44,151 nucleotides of DNA from Pseudomonadota bacterium (GCA_014382245.1 JACNKC010000051.1:1-44151); one strand, 5' to 3'. Positions 1-8,699 are shown, counted from the stretch's first letter. Notes: a model not told the origin generated them from the letters alone. Numbers and translations: made by a program.

Positions 1-2011
1 GCGGTATGAACGCGTTGCCCATCATACCCAGCGGCGCCAGTGTCGACACTGCCACGAGCGCGGCCGCGGCCACCACGGCGCGCGGGCGGCGCACCGAGAA
101 CTCTATGGCCGGCCGCAGGGCATTAACCAGGGTCCTGCTGACAAAATTATTGCCCGCTGTCCGACCCGCAGGTGGGCGCGCGAACCAGTAGGCAAGCACC
201 GGTACCACGGTGATGGCGAGCACGGCCGAAGCCGCCATGGCAAAAGTCTTGGTCGCCGCCAGTGGCGCAAACAGCCGCCCCTCCTGCTGCTCGAGCGCGA
301 ACACCGGCAGGAAAGAGACCGTCACTATCAGCAGCGAGTAGAACAGCGCCGGCCCGACCTCGAGCGCGGCCTCGCGCACGTTGTCCATGTGGCTACGGCC
401 GGGCTTGTGCTCGTGGTGACGGTGGACGTTGTCGACCATCACCACCGACGCGTCAACCATCACTCCTACGGCTATGGCAATGCCACCCAGGCTCATGATG
501 TTGGCGTTCTGCCCCAGCAATCGCATGATGAGCAACGAGGCGAGTACGCCCAGCGGCAGCGCTACCAGCGCCACCAGCGACGAGCGCAGGTGCATGAGGA
601 ACACCAGGCACACCAGCGCCACCACCACCAGCTCCTGGCCCAGCTTGCCGGTGAGCGTCGATATGGCTCTTTTCACGAGCAGAGAGCGGTCGTAGCTGGT
701 ATGAATCTCCACGCCCTCGGGCAGGCCGCGCTTGAGTTCCCCGAGGCGTTGCTTGACGCGATCGATCACCTCGAGCGCGTTGCCCCCGAACCTGAGCAGC
801 ACTATGCCGGTGACAACCTCGCCCTCACCGTTCATCTCGACCAATCCACGGCGCGGGGCAGGACCGAGCTGCACGCGCGCGACCTGCCTGAGCAGCACCG
901 GCGTATGTGCGCCGTCCACTATTTTTACGGGTATGGTGGCGAGATCGTCGATAGAACGAATGTAGCCCTGGCCCCTGACCATGAACTCGGTCTCGGCCAT
1001 CTCGATCAGGCGCCCGCCAACGTCGAGGTTGGCGCGCTGTATCGCGCGCCTGACCGCCGGGATGGTGACACCGAAGGCGCGCAGTTTCTCGGGGTCGACC
1101 TCGACCTGGTACTGGCGCACAAAGCCACCCACGCTGGCCACTTCGGCCACGCCCTCCTGGCTCATGAGATCGTACTTGAGGTACCAGTCCTGTATGGACC
1201 GCAGGCGCGCGAGATCGTGTCCCATGAAGGCAGCCGCGCGCGCGAGTTCGTCGCGCGAGATGCGCCGGTCGCCGTCACTGTCAAAACCGTCGACGAGATA
1301 GCCCAGCGAGTCGTCGACAAACTCCTCTGCGCTGCGCGTGGCAGCCGGGCTGTCGGTAGCAAAAAACTCGCGCAATTCGTCATCGCTGTAAACCGGCAGC
1401 TCGTTTCCGCCTTCGTGGCCGGACCACCAGCAACGACCGACAAACTGAAAACCGCAGGTGCTACTGCCACCCACCACGCTGATCGCGCCGGGCACGGGCA
1501 GCTCGTCTTCTTCGAGCAGGCCCGAACGGTCCGTGTCGAGATTGTCGCGCAACACCTGCGCCCGCCGGCTGAAGTCGCTCAGCGTGTATTGGTACACCCA
1601 GCCCACGCCCGTGGCGTCGGGGCCCAGCTGCGGTGTTGTGCCCTCGGGCAGCCTGCGCTGGGCGTAGTTGAGATACTCGAGCACACGCGACCTGGCCCAG
1701 TAAAGATCGGTGCCGTCCTCGAAGATGATGTAGATCATCGAAAAGCCGAAGAACGAGTAGCCGCGCACCGAGGTCGCGAACGGAACCGACAGCATGGCCG
1801 TCGACAGCGGGTAGGTGACCTGGTCTTCGACCACCTGCGGGGCCTGGCCGGCGTAGTCGGTAAACACGATTACCTGCACGTCGGATAGATCGGGAATGGC
1901 GTCCACGGGCATGGTGCGTATGGCCCACCACCCGCCCAGCACCAAGGTGGCTGCCAGCGCGGCCACGAAACCGCGGTGCTGCAGGCTGAGTTCGGTAAGT
2001 CGCTTGATCAT
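1..2011 (-). CDS. cusA: CusA/CzcA-type heavy-metal RND efflux pump with inserted EF-hand pair (partial)
   Basis: Inner-membrane proton/metal antiporter of a tripartite efflux system, expected to take Cu(I)/Ag(I)-type or divalent metals from the periplasm or cytoplasm. The gene starts with ATG (MIKRLTELSLQHRGFV) and runs off the left edge after 670 residues of a family usually just over 1000. The first transmembrane helix, the 'IPDLSDVQV' motif, the porter domain 'GPDATGVGW' and 'ASVGGFVRQYQVEVDP', and TM4 'NIMSLGGIAIAVGVMVDASVVMVDN' in the proton-relay region are all visible. An extra segment of about 110 residues (about 150-262) sits between the 'YTLSD' strand and the 'RLRSIQDWYLKYDL' strand. 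It carries two canonical 12-residue EF-hand loops, DTDRSGLLEEDE (159-170) and DSDGDRRISRDE (244-255), and a Cys/Trp/His-containing middle. The start overlaps the cusB stop as ATGA, so translation is probably coupled. Metal specificity cannot be read from the sequence. Confidence 0.95.
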   Translation of the reverse strand, partial: MIKRLTELSLQHRGFVAALAATLVLGGWWAIRTMPVDAIPDLSDVQVIVFTDYAGQAPQVVEDQVTYPLSTAMLSVPFATSVRGYSFFGFSMIYIIFEDGTDLYWARSRVLEYLNYAQRRLPEGTTPQLGPDATGVGWVYQYTLSDFSRRAQVLRDNLDTDRSGLLEEDELPVPGAISVVGGSSTCGFQFVGRCWWSGHEGGNELPVYSDDELREFFATDSPAATRSAEEFVDDSLGYLVDGFDSDGDRRISRDELARAAAFMGHDLARLRSIQDWYLKYDLMSQEGVAEVASVGGFVRQYQVEVDPEKLRAFGVTIPAVRRAIQRANLDVGGRLIEMAETEFMVRGQGYIRSIDDLATIPVKIVDGAHTPVLLRQVARVQLGPAPRRGLVEMNGEGEVVTGIVLLRFGGNALEVIDRVKQRLGELKRGLPEGVEIHTSYDRSLLVKRAISTLTGKLGQELVVVALVCLVFLMHLRSSLVALVALPLGVLASLLIMRLLGQNANIMSLGGIAIAVGVMVDASVVMVDNVHRHHEHKPGRSHMDNVREAALEVGPALFYSLLIVTVSFLPVFALEQQEGRLFAPLAATKTFAMAASAVLAITVVPVLAYWFARPPAGRTAGNNFVSRTLVNALRPAIEFSVRRPRAVVAAAALVAVSTLAPLGMMGNAFIP
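1247..1537 (-). other. EF-hand pair inserted in the CusA porter domain
   Basis: Codons 159-255 of the RND pump. Loop 1 (1502-1537) is DTDRSGLLEEDE, with acidic or oxygen ligands at positions 1, 3, 5, 12, Gly at 6 and Leu at 8. Loop 2 (1247-1282) is DSDGDRRISRDE, with D/D/D/E at 1/3/5/12 and Ile at 8, but Arg instead of Gly at 6. The loops are in the pump's reading frame, checked by counting from the ATG at 2011. The segment between them contains 'STCGF' and 'GRCWWSGHEGG'. By family knowledge this spacing is that of a paired calcium-binding EF-hand; its placement in the periplasm is inferred from the RND topology. Confidence 0.85.
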
Positions 2012-3600
2012 CGACCCTGTCCCCGCGTGCTGTCTTTCTTCTCGAGGAACATGCCGCACTCGGGGCAGCGGCCGGGTTCGTTCGAAACCACCTCGGGGTG
2101 CATGGGGCAAGCATAGATTTCTTCTGGTCCCTCGTCATCATCATAGCCCTGCCCGCTGCTGCCGGCGGTTTCGGAGCGCCCCAGCATCTTGCGTATGGCC
2201 TCCTGCAGCTGGCTCTCGGAATCGAGCAGGAACTGCCCGCTGGCGACCACCAGTTCGCCTTCGGACAGGCCCTCGAGGACCTCGGTCACGTGGTGATCAC
2301 CCACCAGGCCGGTTGTTATCTCCCTCGGTTCGAAACGACCGCCGCCCCTCGCCACGAACACCAACTCGCGTCGACCCGAGTGCAGTATGGCCTCGGTTGG
2401 CACGGCCAGAACGCCGTCCTTGCGACGAAACTCTATGTACACGGTGGCAAACATGCCGGGCTTGAGCAGGTAGCCCGGGTTGTCGAACTCGAGTCTCACC
2501 CTGAGCGTGCGACTACCCTCATCGAGCGTGGGATACACGTAGGCCACCGAACCTTCGACCACGCGGCCCCGCGCGTGGGTCAACTCCATCTGCGCCTTCT
2601 GACCGGGCTCGACCCAGGGAGCGTCGTACTCGTAGACGTCGGCCGTCACCCAGATGCGGCTTAGATCGCCCACGTGGTAGAGATCGCTGCCCGCCTTGAC
2701 ACGCGCACCCTCGACGATGCTCTTGCGCAGGATAAAACCCCTGCGTGGTGCGCGCACCGTGAGCACGCGGTTGGCCCGGCCCGCTTCGGCGATGGCCGCG
2801 ATGTCTTTCGGCGAAAGATCCCACAGCGCCAGCTTGCGCTCAGCCGATTTCGCCAGCTCGCCGGTAGCGCCGCCCGTGCGAATGCCGAGCAGGTACTCCT
2901 CCTGGGCCGACACCAGCTCGGGCGAGTAAATGTCAAACAAAGCCTGGCCGGCCGTGACCAGTTCGCCGGTCTTATCGGCGTAGACTTTTTCGACCCAGCC
3001 CGAGAACCTGAGGTTGACGACCGAGACCTCGCTCTCGCCGACTTCAACCTCGCCCACGGTGCGTATGTGCCTGAAAATCGTTTGTCGCTCGACGCGCTCA
3101 AGGCGCACGCCCATGTTCTGCTGCATCACAGGGTCTATTCTAACCACCGTCGCACCGCCCGCCTTGACACCGGCCGGCGATGCCGCCGCGTCCAGGTAAA
3201 CGGGCACGAGATCCATGCCCATGGGCGACTTGCCGGGTCCGTCGCGTACGTAGGCCGGGTCCATGGGTGCCACCCAGTGCGAAATTTTGCGCTCACCACC
3301 GGCCGCCGGAGAGCTGTCGCCGTGGTCGGCATGGTCGACGTGGTCGGCATCCGTGCCGGTATCAATGGCGACCAGGTCCATGCCGCACTGCGGGCACTCG
3401 CCCGGCTCACTGCGCATGACCTGCGGGTGCATGGCGCATGTATACAGGGTGTCTCCGAGCACGGGGGTACCGCTCAGGCCGGCGCTGTTGTCTGGACCGC
3501 AGCCGGCGACCTGCAAAAACAACAGGGTTGAAAACAGCACGGTCAGCGCGCTCGCCAGGACCGTTGATTTCATCTTCAGGGGCTTCTTGTTCTGGTTCAT
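2008..3600 (-). CDS. cusB: CusB/CzcB-type membrane fusion protein with three metal-binding motifs
   Basis: Periplasmic adaptor linking the RND pump to the outer-membrane channel; in this family it also hands metal to the pump. The 530-residue protein begins with a lipoprotein signal (lipobox VAGC, Cys34). A heavy-metal-binding domain follows with CAMHP...CPQCGM (Cys55, Cys69, Cys72). Next come a His/Asp stretch (DADHVDHADHGD, 84-95) and a second, cysteine-less copy (WVAPMDPAYVRDGPGKSPMGMD, with the central residues at about 109-130). The usual barrel-sandwich, helical-hairpin and beta-barrel regions occupy about 150-470. A third metal-binding motif, CPMHPEV...CPECGM (Cys498, Cys512, Cys515), lies at the extreme C terminus. 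Most homologues carry one such domain, so three at both ends is unusual. Stop and start codons overlap with cusA downstream and cusC upstream (ATGA at each junction), indicating one operon. Confidence 0.95.
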   Translation of the reverse strand: MNQNKKPLKMKSTVLASALTVLFSTLLFLQVAGCGPDNSAGLSGTPVLGDTLYTCAMHPQVMRSEPGECPQCGMDLVAIDTGTDADHVDHADHGDSSPAAGGERKISHWVAPMDPAYVRDGPGKSPMGMDLVPVYLDAAASPAGVKAGGATVVRIDPVMQQNMGVRLERVERQTIFRHIRTVGEVEVGESEVSVVNLRFSGWVEKVYADKTGELVTAGQALFDIYSPELVSAQEEYLLGIRTGGATGELAKSAERKLALWDLSPKDIAAIAEAGRANRVLTVRAPRRGFILRKSIVEGARVKAGSDLYHVGDLSRIWVTADVYEYDAPWVEPGQKAQMELTHARGRVVEGSVAYVYPTLDEGSRTLRVRLEFDNPGYLLKPGMFATVYIEFRRKDGVLAVPTEAILHSGRRELVFVARGGGRFEPREITTGLVGDHHVTEVLEGLSEGELVVASGQFLLDSESQLQEAIRKMLGRSETAGSSGQGYDDDEGPEEIYACPMHPEVVSNEPGRCPECGMFLEKKDSTRGQGR

Positions 3601-4925
3601 CGTAGTTCTCCCGTGTGGCTCACGCCGGTTTCGGCTACCGCCGCCGCCGCGTAGATGTGAGTTCCGACTGCTGCGCGCAGCCAGGCTTCCTGCAAGCGAA
3701 GCAGCTCCACCTGCGACTCGTACAGCGAAGAAAAGTCGGCCTTGCCAACCGAAAAATCCGAAAGCGTTGTTTCGAGCGTCGCGCGCGCGGCCGGAATGAG
3801 CGTGCGATCATAAGTGCCGGCCTTGCCGAAGGCGCGTGTCCAGTCGGCGTTGATGACCGCGAGCGTGGCGGCGATTTCGTTCTCACGATCGGCCAACATA
3901 CTGAGCGCCGAGAGCTCCGCATTCATGTAGGCCCGCTGTCGGCCTCGCTCGCGCGCGCTGCCCGACAGCGGCAAGGGCACAGAAAACCCGGCCGACACAA
4001 AGTCGCTGCCGTCGTCCAGCGCGGTGTCGATCTCTCTCAAACGGTACCCCACCCACAGCGACACTCCGGGACGGGCCTTGACACCCGCCATGCGCGCGCC
4101 TGCCCTCTGGCTGCGAGCACGCTGCGCGAGCGCCGCGAGCACCGGGCGCCTCTGCTGCGCCAGTCGCGACCATCCCTTGCTGTTTCCGACCGGGGCCAAC
4201 GGTTCGACACTATCGCCGGTTACAAAATCCTGCGCCGCCGGGCTCGCCAGGGCGCGGGTCAAGGCCGCGACAAGCGTGACCTCGCGCCTATCGAAGTCAC
4301 CCAGGTCGTCTCGCAGACGGTCCCTGAGGACGGTCAGTCGCAGCACGGCGTTCTGGCCGGCTTTACCCACCTCGTAGTGCGCTCGCACGGCCCTGAGCAG
4401 TTCGCCGGTGCGCGCAATGTGCTCGCCGGTGATGCGCCGCAAGCCGCGGGTCAGCACCAGTTTCCAGTACAGCGTGGCTACCTGCCGCCGGAGCAGCAGC
4501 TCGGCTTCGGCGCTCTCGTGGCGGCTCCCCTGCAGGCGGGCGTCGGCCAGCTCGCGCGCCGCGCCGGTCCAGCCCAAGCGCGGTATTTTCTGGCTGAGCT
4601 TGAACTGCAGACCCGACATGGGCGAGTCATCGAGCGCGAGCGAATCGACAGGGGTGTTGAGATAATCAACCGACAGGCGCGGGTCGTCCCAGTTGGCGGC
4701 CACCTCGGCCAGCTGCTCGAGTTCGGCGCTGCGCTGGCGCAGGGCTGCCAGGCCGGGGTTGGCGCTCACCGCCTGGTTGGCCAATTGCCGGGCCGGCTGT
4801 GGCACGATTGCCGCCTGCTCGATTGCCGCGTTATCGGCGGGCGCGCTGTTTACGGCGGCAGAAGCGTGCGCACACAACAACAGCACTACGAGTGCCACGA
4901 TGATCGAACTGTTTAAATTTTTCAT
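3597..4925 (-). CDS. cusC: TolC/CusC-type outer-membrane efflux channel
   Basis: Outer-membrane factor of the tripartite metal efflux system. The 442-residue protein has a Sec signal peptide (hydrophobic VALVVLLLCAHASA, cleavage near residue 23). It shows the typical long helical repeats of outer-membrane efflux proteins, including 'LRQRSAELEQLAEVAANWDDPRL' near the mature N terminus and 'ADFSSLYESQVELLRLQEAWLRA' near the C terminus. Length and order (channel, adaptor, pump) match CusCBA/CzcCBA operons. It is first of the three efflux genes, and its stop overlaps the cusB start (ATGA). No lipobox is seen, unlike E. coli CusC. The family assignment is secure; the metal is not determinable. Confidence 0.93.
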   Translation of the reverse strand: MKNLNSSIIVALVVLLLCAHASAAVNSAPADNAAIEQAAIVPQPARQLANQAVSANPGLAALRQRSAELEQLAEVAANWDDPRLSVDYLNTPVDSLALDDSPMSGLQFKLSQKIPRLGWTGAARELADARLQGSRHESAEAELLLRRQVATLYWKLVLTRGLRRITGEHIARTGELLRAVRAHYEVGKAGQNAVLRLTVLRDRLRDDLGDFDRREVTLVAALTRALASPAAQDFVTGDSVEPLAPVGNSKGWSRLAQQRRPVLAALAQRARSQRAGARMAGVKARPGVSLWVGYRLREIDTALDDGSDFVSAGFSVPLPLSGSARERGRQRAYMNAELSALSMLADRENEIAATLAVINADWTRAFGKAGTYDRTLIPAARATLETTLSDFSVGKADFSSLYESQVELLRLQEAWLRAAVGTHIYAAAAVAETGVSHTGELR

Positions 4926-5084
4926 TCTACTTTCCGTTTCCGTTTCTGTTCGCGACTGGCTCGTTGTCGGGCGGCAGACGCGGTCCTGCTCAAAAGGGTA
5001 ACGCGAAAGGCAGCGCAGCAGCGCCGTCCATCCGCGAGTCGTACGCTACACCCCTGGGTGCGGCGCGATTGATCGATGCTTGGG

Positions 5085-5561
5085 TCAGGCCAGGAAACTG
5101 GCGTTGAGAATGTAGAGAGGTCGGCGCTTGATTTTGCCCGGTGGCCCGGTGGCTGTCGCAGCTCTTATTGCCGGCGTCGCGGCGACGACCTGCATCGACG
5201 CGAGCAATGCCACCGTTACGGTGGCCGGGGAAACAGCCGTCGCTTCTTGCAGCGAAGACGGCCCCGCAGCTAGAACAGTGGGCTGCTCACAGCAGGCGCT
5301 GTCATCGTGACCCGTTGTGGCAGGTGTTGTGTCGCCGTTGGTGGCAGTACCGGTAGGCTGGCTACCGACGGGCGAGCCGTGATCGCCGTGGCAGGGCATA
5401 TTGCCCGCAGCCGAATCCACCGCCGCTGACTGCAGCGGCGCGCTTGCAGCCTGTGCCAATCCCGCGCCCGGAAGAGCGCACAGCAGGCCGCACAGCCCCG
5501 CCTGCTCCATCAGAAGCAAGGCGGCCAACGATATGCAGAGTCGACGCATGAGATACATCAT
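5085..5561 (-). CDS. Small secreted Cys/His protein preceding the metal efflux genes
   Basis: I do not recognise a named family. From the ATG at 5561 (ATG at 5558 or 5549 also possible; an AGGGG lies just upstream of 5561) the protein is about 158 residues. It has a signal peptide with a Cys-containing hydrophobic core (LAALLLMEQAGLCGLLCALPGAGLAQA). The low-complexity Ala/Thr/Ser mature part carries two possible metal-binding clusters, MPCHGDHG and HDDSACCE. A second hydrophobic stretch (VALLASMQVVAATPAI) and a C-terminal 'RRPLYILNASFLA' follow. It lies 159 bp upstream of cusC on the same strand, so a role as a periplasmic metal sensor or metallochaperone is plausible but inferred. A longer reading from 5666 would overlap the upstream hydratase gene and is less likely. 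Confidence 0.65.
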   Translation of the reverse strand: MMYLMRRLCISLAALLLMEQAGLCGLLCALPGAGLAQAASAPLQSAAVDSAAGNMPCHGDHGSPVGSQPTGTATNGDTTPATTGHDDSACCEQPTVLAAGPSSLQEATAVSPATVTVALLASMQVVAATPAIRAATATGPPGKIKRRPLYILNASFLA

Positions 5562-5589
5562 ACCCCTGATCAGCGGTTTCGGCCAGCAC

Positions 5590-6444
5590 TTATCCGTTCC
5601 TGCTGCCGGTGCCGAAAACAGGCGAGCGTTTCTCGACGAAAGCGCGCACGCCCTCGCGGTAGTCATCCGATTTCATCATCTGCCGCAGCAGGCGGTTGGC
5701 CTCTTCGAGCGAAGCGCCTACGTCGCGGTGCAGGTCGTCGTAGAGCTGCCGCTTGCTGGCCGCAAGCGACGCGGGCGACACCCGCTCGGCCAGACCCGAG
5801 GCATAGTCCTCTACACGTTTGCCAAGGTCGACGGCCCCCAGCGATTCGTTGACCAGGCCCATGGCCGCGGCCTCCTCGCCGCTGAAAATCCGGCTGCTCA
5901 GCAACAGGTCGGCCGCCCGTGTGACACCGATCAGTCTCGGCAGCATCCAGCTCAATCCGTACTCGGCCGGCAGACCCAGTCGGCCATGGGCAGTTGTCAT
6001 GCGCGCAGTGTCGGCGGCAAACCGCAGGTCGGCAAAGCAGGCCAGCGCCAGGCCAACGCCTGCCGCCGCACCGTTGATGGCGGCAATGATCGGCTTGCTC
6101 ATCGCCAACTGGAAGGCGAAGTCGTGTTGGTAGCGCGGGTGAGCGTCGGTGGCCGGGCGGGCGTGGTCGCTCGGTAGCCCGTCTTCGTACGCGCCGCGCT
6201 CGCTGTGGCCCTCCAGCGCTCGCGCGTCTGCCCCGGCACAGAAGGCGCGCTCGCCGGCACCCGTCACCACCACCACGCGCACGGCCGTGTCGCGCTCGGC
6301 CTCGACCATGCACCGGCAGTACTCCTCGTGCATGCGGCCGGTCCAGGTATTCATCGGTGGGCGGTCGAGCGTGATGGTGGCCACCGCGTCGGCCACCTGG
6401 TAGCCCAGCACCTTCAAACCCTCGATAACTGTGCCCAAGGTCAC
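5590..6444 (-). CDS. Enoyl-CoA hydratase/isomerase family protein (crotonase fold)
   Basis: Crotonase-superfamily protein of 284 residues that should act on a CoA thioester, most often hydrating an enoyl-CoA in beta-oxidation. The two oxyanion-hole segments are clear: 'AGERAFCAGADARALEGH' and 'AAINGAAAGVGLALACFADLRFA'. The following 'HGRLGLPAEYGLSWMLPRLIG' and 'SGEEAAAMGLVNE' blocks are characteristic of the fold. Usual family length is 255-290. Its ATG overlaps the stop of the HAD gene upstream (ATGA), so the two are cotranscribed. The substrate is not readable; its position beside acyl-CoA dehydrogenase genes suggests catabolism. Confidence 0.92.
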   Translation of the reverse strand: MTLGTVIEGLKVLGYQVADAVATITLDRPPMNTWTGRMHEEYCRCMVEAERDTAVRVVVVTGAGERAFCAGADARALEGHSERGAYEDGLPSDHARPATDAHPRYQHDFAFQLAMSKPIIAAINGAAAGVGLALACFADLRFAADTARMTTAHGRLGLPAEYGLSWMLPRLIGVTRAADLLLSSRIFSGEEAAAMGLVNESLGAVDLGKRVEDYASGLAERVSPASLAASKRQLYDDLHRDVGASLEEANRLLRQMMKSDDYREGVRAFVEKRSPVFGTGSRNG

Positions 6445-7097
6445 CGGCTCCCGACGGCCAGCTCGACAGCCAGCACCGCCCTGAGCTCGGCCAGCGCCGG
6501 CCCGGGATCGGTTTCAACCAGTATGGCGTGCATACCCATACGGCCGGCGGCGTCTATGTTGCCGGCGAAGTCGTCGAGAAACACCGCGCGGGTGGGATCA
6601 ACGTCGCCCAGTTGGGCCAGCGCGTGCTCGAACATGGCAGGGTTGGGCTTGCGCACTCCCAGCAGACAGGAATCGGCCACGGCATCGAACAGCTCGTCTA
6701 CCGGCAGCATGTTCTTCCAGGCGTCACCGAACTCGCGAATGTTGTTGGTGACAAGTGCCGTGCGCAATCCGGCCGCGCGTACTTCGCGCACGCAGTCAAT
6801 GACCACCTGCCGGCCGCCGTTGTCGCTGGCCAGGCTGGCGAGTACCGCGAACAGGTCGACTTCCAGGCCGTGTACGCGGCCTAGCTCGGCTATCTCGCCC
6901 CGCGCTGTTTCGAGTTCGGTCTCGCCACGCTCCAGGCGATGCCAGGGGTGGTCGGTGTCCTCGTGGTAAGGCCCGAAAACTATTTCCATGAGCTGGCCGG
7001 GAGCGGCGCCCATATCGGCGCCGGCCTTCTCGGCCGCCTCGAAGGGCGAGGGCGTAAACACCCCGCCGAGGTCGAACAGCACCGCCTCAAAGCCCAT
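6441..7097 (-). CDS. HAD-superfamily hydrolase (epoxide-hydrolase-N-terminal-like)
   Basis: Haloacid-dehalogenase-type hydrolase of 218 residues from the ATG at 7097, chosen because the family starts directly with the nucleophile strand (MGFEAVLFDLGGVF). Motif I is DLGGV: the nucleophilic Asp9 is present, but the usual second Asp is Gly, as in the 'FDLGGV' subgroup related to epoxide-hydrolase N domains and ACAD10. Motif II is 'LVTNN', motif III 'RKPNPAMFEHAL' and motif IV 'FLDDFAGNIDAA'. It is translationally coupled to the crotonase gene. It probably acts on a phosphate ester or similar small molecule; the ACAD10 connection makes a hydroxyacyl-CoA-linked role conceivable but unproven. Confidence 0.88.
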   Translation of the reverse strand: MGFEAVLFDLGGVFTPSPFEAAEKAGADMGAAPGQLMEIVFGPYHEDTDHPWHRLERGETELETARGEIAELGRVHGLEVDLFAVLASLASDNGGRQVVIDCVREVRAAGLRTALVTNNIREFGDAWKNMLPVDELFDAVADSCLLGVRKPNPAMFEHALAQLGDVDPTRAVFLDDFAGNIDAAGRMGMHAILVETDPGPALAELRAVLAVELAVGSR

Positions 7098-7126
7098 CGG
7101 CCCTTCTACCACCCAACACCCGGAAG

Positions 7127-7145
7127 GGGAAGACCTACCTTTTCG
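7127..7145 (+). repeat. Fragment of the 62-bp palindromic element
   Basis: Nineteen bases, GGGAAGACCTACCTTTTCG, match 18 of 19 positions of the left end of the full copy at 24595. The second arm is absent. It lies in the 95-bp gap between the divergent HAD and flavin monooxygenase genes, so it may overlap their promoters. Confidence 0.55.
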
Positions 7146-7192
7146 CCCTTTTGACAAGGCGTGCGCGCAACAGCAAAACTAACGGTCGCGTC

Positions 7193-8683
7193 ATGGTCAG
7201 CAACAATAACAAGCGCGGCGAGCAAGCGCGCAACGTGGCCATCATCGGCTCGGGTTTTTCGGGCCTGTGCCTGGGCATCAAGCTCAAGCGCGCGGGCATC
7301 GACGACTTCACCATCCTTGAGAAGTCCGACCGCCTGGGCGGTACCTGGCGCGACAACACCTACCCCGGCGCCTGCTGCGACGTGCCCTCGGTGTCCTACT
7401 CGTTTTCGTTCGAGCAAAAACTCGACTGGACCCGCCTGTTTGCCGAGCACGACGAGATACTGGCTTACATGGAGCACTGCGCCGACAAGTACGGGCTGCG
7501 CGAGCACATACAACTGGATACCGAGATCGCCGACGCGCGCTGGGACGAAGACGGCAACTGCTGGCAGCTCACCGACAGCAACGGCGAGCAGTACGCGGCC
7601 GCCGCGCTGGTGTGCTGCACCGGCCAGCTCAACCGCCCCACGACGCCCGACCTGAAGGGCCTGGGCGATTTTGCCGGCGACACCTTCCACTCGGCCCGCT
7701 GGCAACACGGCTGCGAGCTGGCCGACCGCGACGTGGTGGTGGTGGGCAACGCCGCGAGCGCCATACAGTTCATTCCCCGCATAGCACGCCGGGCGCGCAG
7801 CGTGACCGTGCTGCAGCGCACTCCCAACTGGATGATCCCGCGCAACGACCGCGAGTACAACAAGGCAGAGCTGCAGCGCTTTCGTCGCTACCCCTGGCTG
7901 GCCAGGCTCATGCGCTGGTTTACCTGGGCCATGCTCGAAGCGCGCTTTCCGATGTTCCTGCGCAACCGCGTCTTTGCCGGCTACGTGGAGCGACAGGCCC
8001 GCCGCCACATTGCAGACAACGTAAACGACGCCGAGCTCAGGCGCGTGCTGGTGCCCGACTACCCCATAGGCGCCAAGCGCCTGCTGGTGTCGGACGACTA
8101 CTACCAGTCGCTCAACCGCGACAACGTGCACCTGGTCACCAACGCCATCGACCGCGTGGAGAAAGACGCCGTGCTGACCGCCGACGGCACCCGCCACCCT
8201 GCCGACGTGCTGGTGATGGCCACCGGCTTTGAGTCCACCGGCTTCCTGGCGCCCATGAGCATTGTCGGACGCGGCGAGGAGTTGCTCAACGAGCGCTGGG
8301 CCGAGACTCCCTGCGCCTACCTGGGCATGACCGTGCCCGGCTTCCCGAATTTTTTTACGATGTACGGACCCAACACCAACCTCGGCCACAACTCGATTAT
8401 CTTCATGATCGAATGCCAGGCGCGTTACATAGCCTCGTTGATCGACCGCCTGTTCAGCCACGGGCTGGCCAGCCTTGAACTTAAACCAGGCGTACTCGAG
8501 TCCTGGGACCGGCGCGTGCAACAGGACCTGGCCAACACGGTCTGGTCAGACGTTGACCGCAGTTGGTACAAGAACGCCAAAGGGCGAGTGACCAACAACT
8601 GGTCGGGCACCACCACGCGCTACTGGTGGCTCACGCGGCGCAGCGATTTTGATCTGTACGACGAGGTGCCGCGCGGGTCATAA
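7193..8683 (+). CDS. Flavin-containing (Baeyer-Villiger-type) monooxygenase
   Basis: FAD/NADPH-dependent monooxygenase of 496 residues. An N-terminal Rossmann motif GSGFSG (19-24) binds FAD, followed by 'GGTWRDNTYPGACCDVPS', diagnostic of this family. The Baeyer-Villiger fingerprint F-x-G-x3-H-x3-W reads FAGDTFHSARW (160-170). A second dinucleotide motif, 'VVVGNAASA', binds NADPH. 'DVLVMATGFEST' and 'TNLGHNSIIFMIE' complete the family pattern. Start ATG 7193 (MVSNNNKRG) is preferred over a TTG at 7151 that would add 14 residues and extend into the upstream repeat. It heads a plus-strand run with the TIGR03084-like and acyl-CoA dehydrogenase genes (16- and 26-bp gaps). The product is probably an ester or hydroxylated ketone/cyclic substrate. 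Confidence 0.93.
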   Translation: MVSNNNKRGEQARNVAIIGSGFSGLCLGIKLKRAGIDDFTILEKSDRLGGTWRDNTYPGACCDVPSVSYSFSFEQKLDWTRLFAEHDEILAYMEHCADKYGLREHIQLDTEIADARWDEDGNCWQLTDSNGEQYAAAALVCCTGQLNRPTTPDLKGLGDFAGDTFHSARWQHGCELADRDVVVVGNAASAIQFIPRIARRARSVTVLQRTPNWMIPRNDREYNKAELQRFRRYPWLARLMRWFTWAMLEARFPMFLRNRVFAGYVERQARRHIADNVNDAELRRVLVPDYPIGAKRLLVSDDYYQSLNRDNVHLVTNAIDRVEKDAVLTADGTRHPADVLVMATGFESTGFLAPMSIVGRGEELLNERWAETPCAYLGMTVPGFPNFFTMYGPNTNLGHNSIIFMIECQARYIASLIDRLFSHGLASLELKPGVLESWDRRVQQDLANTVWSDVDRSWYKNAKGRVTNNWSGTTTRYWWLTRRSDFDLYDEVPRGS

Positions 8684-8699
8684 ACCGGGGATAACAACC

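Noticed and set aside
389-1888. Long plus-strand His-rich open frame (499 codons)
   Set aside because: Antisense shadow of the cusA gene, whose translation matches the RND family throughout.
5561-5666. Longer N terminus for the Cys/His protein
   Set aside because: It would overlap the hydratase gene by 77 bp and bury the signal peptide.
7106-8521. Minus-strand frame of 471 codons
   Set aside because: Antisense to the flavin monooxygenase, which has complete family motifs; the frame is a product of high GC.
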